A DNA stretch of 64,000 bases from Verrucomicrobiota bacterium (GCA_016871495.1 VHDF01000002.1:1-64000), one strand, 5' to 3'. Counted from the first letter of the stretch, positions 10,755-19,992 are shown. Made by a program: numbers and translations. The notes: a model not told the origin generated them from the letters alone.

Positions 10755-11755
10755 CCGCGCGTTTGTTTCTTTCCCGATGCCGGGTCCTGCTTGTCCTTTT
10801 CGCATGTTGGGCGGGGACGGCCTTGCGTGCTCAGGAGCTTTTTGAAGGTGGATTGGATCCGCTTTCCACCCAAGTCGATCGTATCTACGTCAAGGGCTTG
10901 CAGTATCTGTTGAAGAATCAAGTTCCGGACGGTTACTGGCAGGAAACGGTGTACGGGAAAGAGCCGGCTGTGGTGGGGTTGTCCATGGTTGCGATGCTGG
11001 CGCATGGGGACGATCCGGAGGCGGGTCCCTACGCGGGGGCCATCAAGCGAGCTTTGAATTACGTGCTCAAGCAGCAGTCGGACACCGGCTACATCGGGCG
11101 GTCGATGTATAATCACGGATTTTCGACGCTGGCGCTCGCGGAGGCCTACGGGGTGGTCCAGGACGACCGGTTGGGTCCGGCGCTGACCAAGGCGGTGCGG
11201 TTGATTCTCAATTCGCAAAGCAAGAATCCACACGGAGGCTGGCGTTACACTCCCGAGAGCGGCGACGCCGACACGACCGTGAGCGGGGCGCAGATGGTGG
11301 CGTTGTTCGCGGCGCGCAACTCGGGTATCGCCGTGCCGGAAGAGGCGATTCAGAAAGGGTTGAAATACTTCGTGTCGATGCAAACTCCGGACGGGGGTTT
11401 TGGCTACACCACCGCGGTCTCGCCCAATGGACCACGCACCGCGATTGGCTGTTTGGTTTTCGCGCTGGCGAAGGAAAAGCAGTCGAAAACGTTTCAATCC
11501 GCGTTCGATTTTCTGAAGAAGGTTCAGGCCGAGAGTTCCTTTCAGCACTACTTCATCTACTACGCCGCCCAGGCCTACTTCCACGCGTCTCCGGAGGCCT
11601 GGCAAACATGGAATCGGGCGAATATTCGAAGTCTCGCCAGTTCGCAGAATCCGGATGGGAGTTGGGAAGGGCAGTTCGGTCCGACCTTCACGACGGCGTC
11701 CTCGCTGCTTTCCCTCGCGCTGAATTATCGTTACTTGCCGATTTATGAGCGTTGA
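10751..11755 (+). CDS. Secreted terpene-cyclase-fold (prenyltransferase/squalene oxidase repeat) protein
   Basis: 334 aa with a signal peptide (cleavage probably after LRA near residue 26) and repeated QxxxG/W-type alpha-alpha barrel motifs such as YLLKNQVPDGYW, KNPHGGWRY, QTPDGGFGYTT and SQNPDGSW. This is the squalene-cyclase/prenyltransferase repeat fold, but I see no DxDD-type catalytic motif, so it is likely a binding or structural relative. It overlaps both neighbours (ATGA at 10751 and 11 bp at 11745), placing it in the moxR operon. Such proteins often accompany MoxR/VWA operons in Planctomycetes and Verrucomicrobia. Exported, function unknown. Confidence 0.82.
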   Translation: MTARLFLSRCRVLLVLFACWAGTALRAQELFEGGLDPLSTQVDRIYVKGLQYLLKNQVPDGYWQETVYGKEPAVVGLSMVAMLAHGDDPEAGPYAGAIKRALNYVLKQQSDTGYIGRSMYNHGFSTLALAEAYGVVQDDRLGPALTKAVRLILNSQSKNPHGGWRYTPESGDADTTVSGAQMVALFAARNSGIAVPEEAIQKGLKYFVSMQTPDGGFGYTTAVSPNGPRTAIGCLVFALAKEKQSKTFQSAFDFLKKVQAESSFQHYFIYYAAQAYFHASPEAWQTWNRANIRSLASSQNPDGSWEGQFGPTFTTASSLLSLALNYRYLPIYER

Positions 11756-13181
11756 GAGCCGGATGTTCCGCGCGGAACGAGTTTTGACACGCTGGCTGGG
11801 CCCGGCCTGCGGGCTGGCAGCCTGGCTCGCCACCGGCCTCCTCCAGGGCGAAGGCGGCAGCACCAACCAGACGACACAGGATTTCCGGGGCATGATGCAG
11901 TTTCTGGATGGTTCGTCATTGCATGGACGCCTGGATCAAATGGATCCGGCTCGGGGAGTGTTCTGGCGGCATCCGGATGCGCTCGCCCCGATCCGGATGC
12001 GTCCCTCGAACCTCGCCTGGATCGGGTTTGAGAAACCCGTGGCGTTGAAATCCTCGATGAATCCCACCGGTCGATTTCGCTTGCGGAACGGGGACGAATT
12101 GTTTGGCACGCTGGTGGGCATGGGAGACAAACACGTCGAAATCGAGAGCTGGCTTGGCGGGGTGTTGCGACCTTTGCGCGAGGAATTGCAATCGGTCACC
12201 TTTTTGTCCAAGGGCTATTCGGTGCTCTATGAAGGTCCGACCGGCCTCGAGGGCTGGGTGCTGGGTCGGTCGATGCCGGGCCAGTCGGGCTGGCAATATC
12301 GGGATGGCGCGTTGATGGCCAGCACGGTGGGACTCGCCGGGCGTGATCTGGGACTGCAAGGTTCCGCGAGTTTCGAGTTCGACCTGGCCTGGACCTCCAA
12401 TTTCAACCTGGTGCTGATTCTCTACACCGACGTTTTGGACCGATTTGATTACGGGAGCAGTTGTTACATGTTTTATCTGGGTCCCGGATACATCAACGCC
12501 CAGCGCGTGCAGGCCAACACAGGCTTGAGCCAACTCGGTCCCCAGGCGCAGCTTCCGGATGGAATGAGGCGAAACCGGATGCGGCTCGAGCTTCGGTGCA
12601 ACCAGGAGGACGGGACCTTCACCGTCATGGCCGATGGCCGCCAAGTCCATCGCTGGAAGGATGCCGCAGGTTTCATTGGCAAAGGAAAGGGCATGACCTT
12701 TTTTTCCCAGATGGACGGCGGGGCCATTCGCATCAGCAACATCAAAGTTGCGGAATGGGATGGCCGGTATGAAACACCCGAAGGGGAGGATGCGGATCTG
12801 CGGCAGGATTTGGTTCGGCTCGCCAATAAGGACCGCGTGCAGGGAACCATCCGAAGCATTCAGGACGGCAGGCTCAAGGTTTCCACGGCCCAAGGTGATT
12901 TGGAGGTGCCGACTCCGAGAGTGACGCAGATCGTGCTGGGCCACACCAATGCTTTGGCCGCGGTCAAGCATCCGTGGGACGTGCGAGCCTTTTTTGCCGG
13001 GGGAGGCAGTGTTTCATTTCAGTTGTCGGGCTGGTCCCGGAACCTCGTGGAGGGAATGAGCCGCAGTCTGGGCCAGGTTAAACTCAAGCCCGAGAATATC
13101 CGGCAGATCCAATTCAATCTGGCCCGGCATCATGAGTTGGCGCCTTCGGGAGGTGGCCCTGACCAGGAGGAAGGCGAGTGA
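11745..13181 (+). CDS. Secreted LamG-like protein, paralogue 1
   Basis: 478-aa exported protein. The ATG at 11745 overlaps the previous gene by 11 bp; the ATG at 11763 is an alternative that gives a cleaner signal peptide. It contains a region like 'FRNGDELFGTLVGMG', then a jelly-roll (LamG/DUF1080-like) central domain (~190-330) with S-F-E-F-D-L-A-W and a fairly conserved K-V-A-E-W-D-G-R. A C-terminal part repeats an 'L-x-N-x-D-R-V-x-G-T-I' segment. It is clearly homologous to the next gene over most of its length. Probably surface-located; carbohydrate or matrix binding is an inference from the fold. Confidence 0.75.
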   Translation: MSVESRMFRAERVLTRWLGPACGLAAWLATGLLQGEGGSTNQTTQDFRGMMQFLDGSSLHGRLDQMDPARGVFWRHPDALAPIRMRPSNLAWIGFEKPVALKSSMNPTGRFRLRNGDELFGTLVGMGDKHVEIESWLGGVLRPLREELQSVTFLSKGYSVLYEGPTGLEGWVLGRSMPGQSGWQYRDGALMASTVGLAGRDLGLQGSASFEFDLAWTSNFNLVLILYTDVLDRFDYGSSCYMFYLGPGYINAQRVQANTGLSQLGPQAQLPDGMRRNRMRLELRCNQEDGTFTVMADGRQVHRWKDAAGFIGKGKGMTFFSQMDGGAIRISNIKVAEWDGRYETPEGEDADLRQDLVRLANKDRVQGTIRSIQDGRLKVSTAQGDLEVPTPRVTQIVLGHTNALAAVKHPWDVRAFFAGGGSVSFQLSGWSRNLVEGMSRSLGQVKLKPENIRQIQFNLARHHELAPSGGGPDQEEGE

Positions 13182-14596
13182 TGAAACGAGGGCGGGCGGA
13201 CTCTACTTGGGCCGGGTGGGTTGCGGGCTGCGCGATCGGGCTGGCCTGCTGGGCTTCGAACGGACCGGCGGCGCGGGCGCAGTCGGGATCGGAGAGTGGC
13301 GTGGCCCGGCGTGACGAATTGCGATTTCGGAATGGAGACGTGCTCTTCGGCAAGCTGGGCTCGATTTCACCGCGCGCGGGAGTCGCCTGGTCTCATCCGG
13401 ACGCGGAAGATGCTCTGCTTTTCGGGGGCGGAGCGATCACCGAAATCCATTTTGGCCCGCTGGCAGAGGAGCCGTCGCAGACAAACTCCTGCCGCCTGAT
13501 TTTCATGAATCGGGACCAGATTGAGGGAGACCTCATTCGTTGCGATGCCGAGCAGGTCATTTTTGACACGGCCTTCGCGGGAAGATTGATGATACCACGT
13601 TCGAGGGTGGACACGATCATCCCGCTCGATGCCAAGCGCCGGACGGTGTTTTCCGGGCCCGAAGGTTTGGAAGGCTGGACGATGGGCAAGGTTTCCGGGG
13701 TGATCACGGATTCCGGCCAATGGGGTTATCACAATGGCGCCTTTTTGGCGGCGAAGGCGGCATCGATCGCGCGCGACGTTCAACTGCCGGATCTCTCGGT
13801 GATTGAGTTCGATCTGAATTGGAAAGGGATGTTTTACATCGCGGTGGCCCTTTACACGGATTACCTGCATCCCGTGAATCTGGCCAACAAGGATCAAGAG
13901 CCCAATTTTGGCGGATTCTACAGCCTGCAACTCAATACCTACGCGGCCAATCTGCTGGCGGTGAAGAAGTCCGATCCGATCAAGTATCTCGGACAAGTGG
14001 CCGTGGGCTCATTCAATCAAAAGAGCTCCGCGCACATCGAAATTCGGTCCAACCGGCACAAGAAGACGGTGGCCTTGCTGGTGGACGGGTTGTTGATCAA
14101 GCAATGGACCGACAACGAGGATTTTGCTGGCAAAGGCACGGGGCTTCGGTTCGTTCACCAAGGCCAGGGTTCGATCAAGCTTTCGAGGTTGCGGGTGACG
14201 GAATGGGACGGGCAGTTCGAGGAGCCGCGCAGCCATCCGTGGGATTCGAAGGACGACTTGGCCAAGCTGCGCAACGGAGACCGGGTGATGGGCAAAGTCG
14301 AGAAGCTTGAGAATGGCCAACTGTTCGTGAGCGCGACGGCGACCAAGCTGACCGTGCCGCTCAACAGGGTGAAACAAATCGAGTTGGCGGGCACGGGGGT
14401 GGAGGCTGGCAACGCCGCGCCTCATGAGATGCGGGCATCCTTGCGCCGCGGAGGCACCCTGACCTTCCGGCTTGAGAACTGGACCACCAACGGCGTGGAA
14501 ATCACCAGCACGAATTTCGGACGAGTGCTTTGCTCGCCCTGGGTTTTCGAACGAGTGGTGTTCGGCCCGAAAGCTTTCGTTCCTCGAACGGATTGA
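13178..14596 (+). CDS. Secreted LamG-like protein, paralogue 2
   Basis: 472-aa exported protein with an N-terminal hydrophobic signal (~12-32). It shares with its upstream neighbour the order 'FRNGD-LFG-LG', 'GPEGLEGW-MG', 'IEFDL-W', an aromatic-rich strand, 'ADG/VDG-K-W', 'V-EWDG-(Y/F)E-P' and a C-terminal 'L-NGDRV-G' repeat, so the pair arose by tandem duplication. The start overlaps the previous gene by ATGA. It is the last gene of the moxR operon. No catalytic residues are recognisable; the jelly-roll core suggests ligand binding. Confidence 0.75.
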   Translation: MMKRGRADSTWAGWVAGCAIGLACWASNGPAARAQSGSESGVARRDELRFRNGDVLFGKLGSISPRAGVAWSHPDAEDALLFGGGAITEIHFGPLAEEPSQTNSCRLIFMNRDQIEGDLIRCDAEQVIFDTAFAGRLMIPRSRVDTIIPLDAKRRTVFSGPEGLEGWTMGKVSGVITDSGQWGYHNGAFLAAKAASIARDVQLPDLSVIEFDLNWKGMFYIAVALYTDYLHPVNLANKDQEPNFGGFYSLQLNTYAANLLAVKKSDPIKYLGQVAVGSFNQKSSAHIEIRSNRHKKTVALLVDGLLIKQWTDNEDFAGKGTGLRFVHQGQGSIKLSRLRVTEWDGQFEEPRSHPWDSKDDLAKLRNGDRVMGKVEKLENGQLFVSATATKLTVPLNRVKQIELAGTGVEAGNAAPHEMRASLRRGGTLTFRLENWTTNGVEITSTNFGRVLCSPWVFERVVFGPKAFVPRTD

Positions 14597-15003
14597 ATCC
14601 TCCGAGGAAGGGATGGCAGCGCTTTTACCGCCGGACAAAGTGCCCTCGGCGCTGCTGCTGCAACGGGTCACGGAGGCACGAAGGCACGGAGATGGGGAGC
14701 ATCCCGGACCCGATAACTCTCTGACCCGCCTATTCCCCACTCGACTGGGTTTGGAAACGTTTCTCATTGAGTTTCAGCATTGCGGGTTGGATCGAACCAC
14801 GCCCCCTGTTCGACAACCGGCTGCATTTCCCAGGCTACACCCCGTTGGAGGGAGTTCTTCCTCGAACCACCCCTCGTGCGTGCGTTTTCGTGCAACAACG
14901 CGAGTTCGCTGGGGACGGAGCTCTCTGGTTTTTCATGGCTGAATAGTAGTGAAACCCATGCGGTGTTGTCGTATGAGCGTGGGGAGCATCGAGGATATCC
15001 TGC
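14597..15003. other. Intergenic region with repeat copy 2
   Basis: No gene is supported. Open frames here have poor starts and a composition unlike real genes. It contains the inverted second copy of the 76-bp repeat (14721-14796) and presumably the promoter of the gene at 15004. Confidence 0.55.
14721..14796 (-). repeat. 76-bp dispersed repeat, copy 2 (inverted)
   Basis: The reverse complement aligns without gaps to 1075-1150 (about 63 of 76 identical by hand). Conserved blocks are AACCCGCA, TGAAACTC, AACGTTTCC, GTCGAGT and AATAGGCGGGT. It lies 125 bp after the operon, and copy 1 lies about 210 bp before it. Confidence 0.7.
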
Positions 15004-15384
15004 ATGAAAGCCAAATCACCCAGCAGCATTGATGAATACATCGCCGGGTTTCCGCCCGCAGTTCAGAAGTCCCTCCGGAAGCTACGAACTCTCGTTCGCG
15101 AAGTTGCGCCTGAGGCGGAGGAAGTACTGAAGTATCGCATCCCCACCTTCGTTCTGGGGCGTAATCTGGTGCATTTCACGGCTTTCGAAAGGCACATTGG
15201 ATTTTATCCGACTCCCTCGGCCATTGAGGCCTTCAAAACAGAATTGAAGGATTTTGTGCACGCGAAAGGATCGGTTCAATTTCCGCTCAGCAAGCCGATT
15301 CCGTTGGATCTGGTGAAAGCCATGATTCAGTTCTGCGTGAAGGAAGTCCGGGAGCATGCGGCCAAGCGAACAAAGAAGAAATAA
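15004..15384 (+). CDS. DUF1801 (YdhG/YdeI-like) protein
   Basis: 126-aa DUF1801 protein. The family signature is visible: SIDEYIAGFPPAVQKSLRKL near the N-terminus, APEAEEVLKYRIPTF (~35-50), then HIGFYPTPSAIEAF (~64-77) and a C-terminal FPLSKPIPLDLVKAM. The lysine-rich tail ends the protein. DUF1801 proteins have a YdhG-like fold that has been compared with frataxin-like iron chaperones, but the function is not established. Cytoplasmic, stand-alone gene. The ATG at 15004 fits the normal family N-terminus. Confidence 0.9.
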   Translation: MKAKSPSSIDEYIAGFPPAVQKSLRKLRTLVREVAPEAEEVLKYRIPTFVLGRNLVHFTAFERHIGFYPTPSAIEAFKTELKDFVHAKGSVQFPLSKPIPLDLVKAMIQFCVKEVREHAAKRTKKK

Positions 15385-15765
15385 TCATCGACGTGTCTGT
15401 CCATTCGTTTTGAGGGCTCTCCGAGAGTCCGACGGGTTGCTTTTTCCTGCATCGCTTACGCACCGGACCAGGCCGAAGTGCAAGGCTGCTCATGGCTGGA
15501 ACCTCGACCCACGGATCTGTTTTGGCGGATACCCGGGTGCCGCGGGCTTGGCCGGCGACGAATCACAGTGGAAGCGGCACGTGAGCGATGCGCTCGGCGA
15601 GACGGTGCTGTCGCGCGAAGTGTTCCCACTACCGAAGGTCAACCAGCCGGCCATTCTCGAAATTTTCTTGAGTTTGGGGGCGCTTTACCTTGATGTTCTC
15701 GCGTCACCCCTAACGCGTTAGACCAGAGGTAATTGCCTTTAAGCTTTGTTTCGATAGGCTCGCTT
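15385..15765. other. Intergenic region upstream of hppA
   Basis: No convincing gene. An open frame at 15478-15693 and a partly coding-like frame ending at 15721 have no recognisable product and no clear start; they could be the residue of a decayed gene. The hppA promoter should lie within this stretch. Confidence 0.45.
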
Positions 15766-18210
15766 ATGATGAATGTTCAAAGAACCTTCCCTCGCTTCGT
15801 TTACTGGATCTTGCTCTTCCTGGCGGTATCGAGCCGTTTGCTTGCCGGAGAGGCGGACATCCGGATCCCTGACTTGAGCCAGACGCGGTTTTCACTTCCC
15901 GGGGGGACCGCCACCGGTCATGGGTTGATGTATTTTGGCATCGTGGTCTGCGCCTTGGGGGCCGCCTACGGGTGGTGGCAGTATATCGCCACGCGAAGGC
16001 TTCCGGTCCATGAGACGATGCGGGCGGTCTCCAACATCATCTGGGAAACCTGCAAAACCTATCTGCTGCAACAGGGCAAATTTCTCTCGGTGTTGTGGAC
16101 GTTGATCGCGATCTGCATCGTCTACTACTTTCAATTCCTTCAGCACAAGAGCTGGCTGGACGTCGGCATCATTCTGTTGTGCTCGATTTTGGGCATCCTG
16201 GGTTCCTACGGGGTTGCTTGGTTCGGCATCCGCATCAACACGGTCGCGAACGCCAGAACCGCTTTCGCGGCGCTGCAGGGCAATCCGCTGCACACGTTGA
16301 TGATCCCGTTGCAATCCGGCATGAGCGTCGGATTGCTGCTGGTTTGCGTCGAGCTGTTCTTCATGATCGTCATTCTCACCTTCCTGCCGCAGGCCTTGGT
16401 GGGACCGTGCTTCATCGGCTTCGCCATCGGCGAGTCCTTGGGCGCGAGTGCGCTTCGGATTTGCGGGGGTATCTTCACCAAGATCGCGGATATCGGAGCG
16501 GATCTGATGAAGATCATTTTCAAACTGCCAGAGGATGATCCCAAGAATCCCGGCGTCATTGCGGACTGCACGGGGGACAACGCCGGAGACAGTGTGGGAC
16601 CGACGGCGGACGGCTTTGAAACTTACGGCGTCACCGGAGTGGCGTTGATCGCGTTTCTGGCTCTGGCGTTGAAGGACGCGGCGGCGATTTGCGGCCAGTT
16701 GATCATCTGGATTTTTGTCATGCGCATCCTGATGGTGATCACGTCGCTGATTTCCTACGAGATCAACCGGGTGGCCAGCCGATCCATTTACGGCGGACGG
16801 AAGGAGTTTGAGTTGGAGGCGCCCTTGACCCACTTGGTCTGGATCACGTCCCTCGTCTCGATTGCCATTACTTTTGTGGCCAGCAAGATGATGCTCGGTG
16901 GATTCGTGGGATTGGATGGCAAGCCGGCGCCGGACCTGTGGTGGATCCTTTCCTCCATCATCAGTTGCGGAACGTTGGCGGGTGCCTTGATTCCTGAATT
17001 TACGAAGGTGTTCACCAGCACCTCGTCGCGACATGTGGCGGAAATCACGAACGCGTCAAGACACGGCGGCGCTTCTTTGAACATTCTCTCGGGCTTTGTC
17101 GCCGGTAATTTTTCCGCGTTTTGGAAGGGTCTGGTCATCCTTTCCTTGATGCTCGTGAGTTACGTGCTCTCCAAGGATGCGTCCGTGGCGTCGATGATGC
17201 CGAAAGAGTACGCTTTCGCCGGTCCGATTTTCGCCTTCGGTCTGGTGGCCTTCGGTTTTCTGGGCATGGGCCCCGTGACCATCGCGGTGGATAGTTTTGG
17301 TCCGGTCACGGACAACGCCCAGTCGGTTTATGAGTTGAGCCGGATCGAGTCGATTCCCAACGTGTCCAGGGAAATTGAGCGTGATTTCGGGTTCAAGCCC
17401 AATTTCGAGCACGCCAAGGATCAGTTGGAGAAAGGAGATGGTGCCGGCAACACGTTCAAAGCCACCGCCAAACCGGTGTTGATCGGCACCGCGGTCGTGG
17501 GTGCGACGACGATGGTCTTCGGCATCATCATGCTCCTGGAGCAAACCTACGGCAATGTGATCGCCAAGCTGAGTTTGGTGCAGCCTGAAGTGATGCTCGG
17601 GTTGTTGATGGGCGGGTCCGTGATCTATTGGTTTACGGGAGCCTCCACTCAAGCCGTGGTCACCGGAGCCTATCGCGCGGTGGTCTTTATCAAAGAGAAC
17701 ATGAAACTCGACAGCGCTACGGCGTCCGTCCAGGACAGCAAGAAGGTGGTGGAGATTTGCACGGTCTATGCGCAGAAGGGGATGGTGAACATCTTCATGG
17801 TCATCTTCGCGCTCTCCCTGGGATTGCCGTTCTTCGATCCTTATTTCTTCATCGGCTACCTGGTGGCGATGGCGTTCTTTGGATTGTTCCAAGCCATCTT
17901 CATGGCCAACGCGGGAGGGGCGTGGGACAACGCCAAAAAAATCGTGGAAGTCGATTTGCGGCAAAAGGGAACTCCGTTGCACGCGGCGACCGTGGTGGGT
18001 GACACGGTGGGAGATCCTTTCAAGGACACCTCCTCGGTGTCCCTCAACCCTGTGATCAAGTTCACGACGTTGTTTGGTTTGCTGGCGGTGGAGATCGCCG
18101 TGCACATGAAAAACACCACGATGAAAACCGGCATTGGGATCGCGTGCCTGGTGGTGGCCCTGTTCTTCGTCTATCGCTCCTTCTACGGAATGCGCATTCC
18201 TGAAGAATGA
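15766..18210 (+). CDS. hppA: Membrane-bound proton/sodium-translocating pyrophosphatase (divergent)
   Basis: About 814-aa polytopic enzyme that couples hydrolysis of cytoplasmic PPi to ion pumping. Visible hallmarks are DIGADL (242-247), PEDDPKNPGVIAD, GDNAGDSVG (270-278), GPVTDNAQS, GNTFKAT (561-567) and the C-terminal GDTVGDPFKDTSSVSLNP. Lysine at position 565 in the GNTxK block is the mark of K+-independent enzymes. The core signature differs from the common GDNVGDCAG-MAAD-LFE form, placing it in an unusual subgroup. I prefer ATG 15766 over a TTG at 15733 because it gives a typical signal-like first helix. Ion specificity cannot be read by eye. Confidence 0.9.
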   Translation: MMNVQRTFPRFVYWILLFLAVSSRLLAGEADIRIPDLSQTRFSLPGGTATGHGLMYFGIVVCALGAAYGWWQYIATRRLPVHETMRAVSNIIWETCKTYLLQQGKFLSVLWTLIAICIVYYFQFLQHKSWLDVGIILLCSILGILGSYGVAWFGIRINTVANARTAFAALQGNPLHTLMIPLQSGMSVGLLLVCVELFFMIVILTFLPQALVGPCFIGFAIGESLGASALRICGGIFTKIADIGADLMKIIFKLPEDDPKNPGVIADCTGDNAGDSVGPTADGFETYGVTGVALIAFLALALKDAAAICGQLIIWIFVMRILMVITSLISYEINRVASRSIYGGRKEFELEAPLTHLVWITSLVSIAITFVASKMMLGGFVGLDGKPAPDLWWILSSIISCGTLAGALIPEFTKVFTSTSSRHVAEITNASRHGGASLNILSGFVAGNFSAFWKGLVILSLMLVSYVLSKDASVASMMPKEYAFAGPIFAFGLVAFGFLGMGPVTIAVDSFGPVTDNAQSVYELSRIESIPNVSREIERDFGFKPNFEHAKDQLEKGDGAGNTFKATAKPVLIGTAVVGATTMVFGIIMLLEQTYGNVIAKLSLVQPEVMLGLLMGGSVIYWFTGASTQAVVTGAYRAVVFIKENMKLDSATASVQDSKKVVEICTVYAQKGMVNIFMVIFALSLGLPFFDPYFFIGYLVAMAFFGLFQAIFMANAGGAWDNAKKIVEVDLRQKGTPLHAATVVGDTVGDPFKDTSSVSLNPVIKFTTLFGLLAVEIAVHMKNTTMKTGIGIACLVVALFFVYRSFYGMRIPEE

Positions 18211-18487
18211 GAGCCCAGTTTTCGATCAGGCTCTGGCTCTTGACGGCAGCAGTACCGCCTCGAAACTCCCGGCGTGTTTCGCGACGGGGAAGTTTAGGCC
18301 CTGGGGGACCGCGCCTTGTGTAACGCTCAACACGTCTGTCTTGTTTTTGCCAAAGGCGAACCCGTTGAACTCCTTGACGAAACGGGGACGCCCAGGTTGG
18401 CAAACCGCAGAGCGGTTTGAACTCGTGTGCTGAGCAACAACTCAAGCACGATCCTTTTCCCGTCCCATCGCAGGTGAAAAATGCGGG
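18211..18487. other. Intergenic region between hppA and hslR
   Basis: No gene. It contains a perfect 8-bp inverted repeat, CAAACCGC (18401-18408) and GCGGTTTG (18412-18419), with a 3-nt spacer. There is no T-run, so it is not a standard terminator and may be a small palindromic repeat. Confidence 0.45.
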
Positions 18488-18883
18488 CTAGAAGTCAGGT
18501 TCTGCGAATGAATCGAGCAGGCGACGCTCTCTCTTCGTGGGGCGTCCGGCCCCTTTGGTGCGGCGGGGTGGCATCGCCAAGACAGAAGCGGCGTCGGATT
18601 GCGCCGGTGCAGGTGGCGTGAGATCCTCTGCGAATTCCTTGGCGACTGTTGCACTCACCCGTTGTTGCAGAGGGCCAAGAACTTTGAACGTCAGTGCCTG
18701 GGATCCGCGCTGGATTTCATAAACCTCACCGGCGCGGATTTCATGGGCCGGTTTGAGGTTGCGTCCATCGCATTTGACATGGCCGGCTTTGCAGGCCTCG
18801 ATGGCCAGGGCGCGAGTCTTGAAAAGACGAACGGCCCACAGCCACTTATCGATCCGGCAGCGCGTTGCTTCGGCATTGGACAT
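18488..18883 (-). CDS. hslR: S4-domain RNA-binding heat-shock protein Hsp15-like
   Basis: 131-aa protein starting MSNAEATRCRIDKWLWAVRL. The frame is open further upstream, but the Hsp15 N-terminus begins here (ATG complement at 18881-18883). The S4 RNA-binding fold is at ~9-60, with RIDKWLWAVRLFKTRALA and AGHVKCDGRNLKPAHEIRAG. The C-terminal part is basic (GRPTKRERR), as in Hsp15. Members of this family recycle stalled 50S subunits carrying peptidyl-tRNA. Divergent from the lipoprotein gene at 18976, so both promoters share the ~90-bp gap. Confidence 0.88.
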   Translation of the reverse strand: MSNAEATRCRIDKWLWAVRLFKTRALAIEACKAGHVKCDGRNLKPAHEIRAGEVYEIQRGSQALTFKVLGPLQQRVSATVAKEFAEDLTPPAPAQSDAASVLAMPPRRTKGAGRPTKRERRLLDSFAEPDF

Positions 18884-18975
18884 GCAGTTTCCGTAGCACT
18901 TTCCGGTCTGGAAAAGCGATGGAAAAGCGGGCTTTGACATTGACCCGGGACGCGGTCCGACGGATACATTTCGGG

Positions 18976-19968
18976 ATGCCACTCCGCCAATTTGGGATTG
19001 CCCTTTTGCTCTTGGCCTTGTTCGCGGCGGGATGCCAATCGCCGTGCTGCGACCGGTGCGGCATGGGTGGAACGGGTGGCGGTCAGGTGGCGCTGGAGCA
19101 CGCCGAAGGACGAGTGCGGGTGAGTTTGGATGGGCAACTGTTTACGGAGTATCACTACCAGAATGTGTCGCGTCCCTTTCTTTTTCCCATTCTGGGGCCG
19201 GGTTCGGTGAAAATGACAAGAAGTTGGCCGATGTCCGAAGCCCCGAACGAGGAACGCGATCATCCCCACCATCGTTCGCTGTGGTACGCGCATGGCAGCA
19301 TCAACGGCCAGGATTTTTGGTCCGAATCGGCCAAAGCCGGGCGGACCGTGCACGAACGCTTTCTCAAAGTCGCTTCGGGCCGCAAGTCAGGCATGCTTCA
19401 CACCGCGAACAAGTTGGTGGCTCGGGATGGCGCCATCGTGGCCACCGATGAGCGCTTGTATCGGTTCTCCACCGAGGGCGAAGTCAAGATCATCGATGTC
19501 GAAATCACGGTTATTGCCAGTCATGGTCCACTCACGTTCGGTGACACCAAGGAGGGGTCGATGGCGATTCGACTGGCGGAAACCATGCGTTTGAAGGGCA
19601 AGGTGGGCCAGGGCCACATCGTCAACAGTGAAGGCATTCGCGATGGGGAGACGTGGGGGAAACGCGCGCGCTGGGTGGATTATTATGGCCCGGTTGAAGG
19701 AAAGACCGTGGGCGTGGCCATGTTCGATCATCCGTCGAATCCGAGGCATCCGACGTGGTGGCATGTTCGCGACTACGGCTTGTTCGCGGCGAATCCGTTT
19801 GGCATTCACGATTTCGAAAAGAAACCCGCCGGCACGGGCGACCTGAAAATTCGCGCCGGTGAAAAAGTGACGTGGAAATATCGGATCTTATTTCACCCCG
19901 GGAACGAGCAGGAAGCCCGCATCGCCGAGCGTTATCAGGCTTACGCGGGTTCCGGTCATTCCCATTGA
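18976..19968 (+). CDS. PmoA-family (DUF6807) lipoprotein
   Basis: 330 aa from the ATG at 18976, chosen because it begins a lipoprotein signal: MPLRQFGIALLLLALFAAGC with the lipobox Cys at residue 20. The body has the DUF6807/PmoA pattern: R-P-F-L-F-P-(I/V)-x-G-P, D-H-P-H-H-R-S-L-W-Y-A-H-G, DFW, and a later DYYGPVEGKTVGVAMFDHPSNPRHP followed by TWWHVRDYGLFAANPFG. The family occurs in sugar-degradation loci of Planctomycetes and Verrucomicrobia; its exact activity is not known. First gene of a three-gene operon with the Gfo/Idh/MocA oxidoreductase (24-bp gap) and a LamG-like protein. Confidence 0.88.
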   Translation: MPLRQFGIALLLLALFAAGCQSPCCDRCGMGGTGGGQVALEHAEGRVRVSLDGQLFTEYHYQNVSRPFLFPILGPGSVKMTRSWPMSEAPNEERDHPHHRSLWYAHGSINGQDFWSESAKAGRTVHERFLKVASGRKSGMLHTANKLVARDGAIVATDERLYRFSTEGEVKIIDVEITVIASHGPLTFGDTKEGSMAIRLAETMRLKGKVGQGHIVNSEGIRDGETWGKRARWVDYYGPVEGKTVGVAMFDHPSNPRHPTWWHVRDYGLFAANPFGIHDFEKKPAGTGDLKIRAGEKVTWKYRILFHPGNEQEARIAERYQAYAGSGHSH

Positions 19969-19992
19969 TGCCGTGTTTTCAACCCTTTCATT

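Noticed and set aside
14472-14942. 156-aa open frame after the moxR operon
   Set aside because: It begins inside the last operon gene in another frame and crosses the 76-bp repeat; no start signal or homology.
15892-17034. 380-aa open frame on the minus strand
   Set aside because: It is the antisense shadow of the pyrophosphatase gene; its composition (His/Arg/Gln-rich) and lack of homology are typical of antisense frames in GC-rich DNA. The same applies to long minus-strand frames at 1369, 2330 and 11916.
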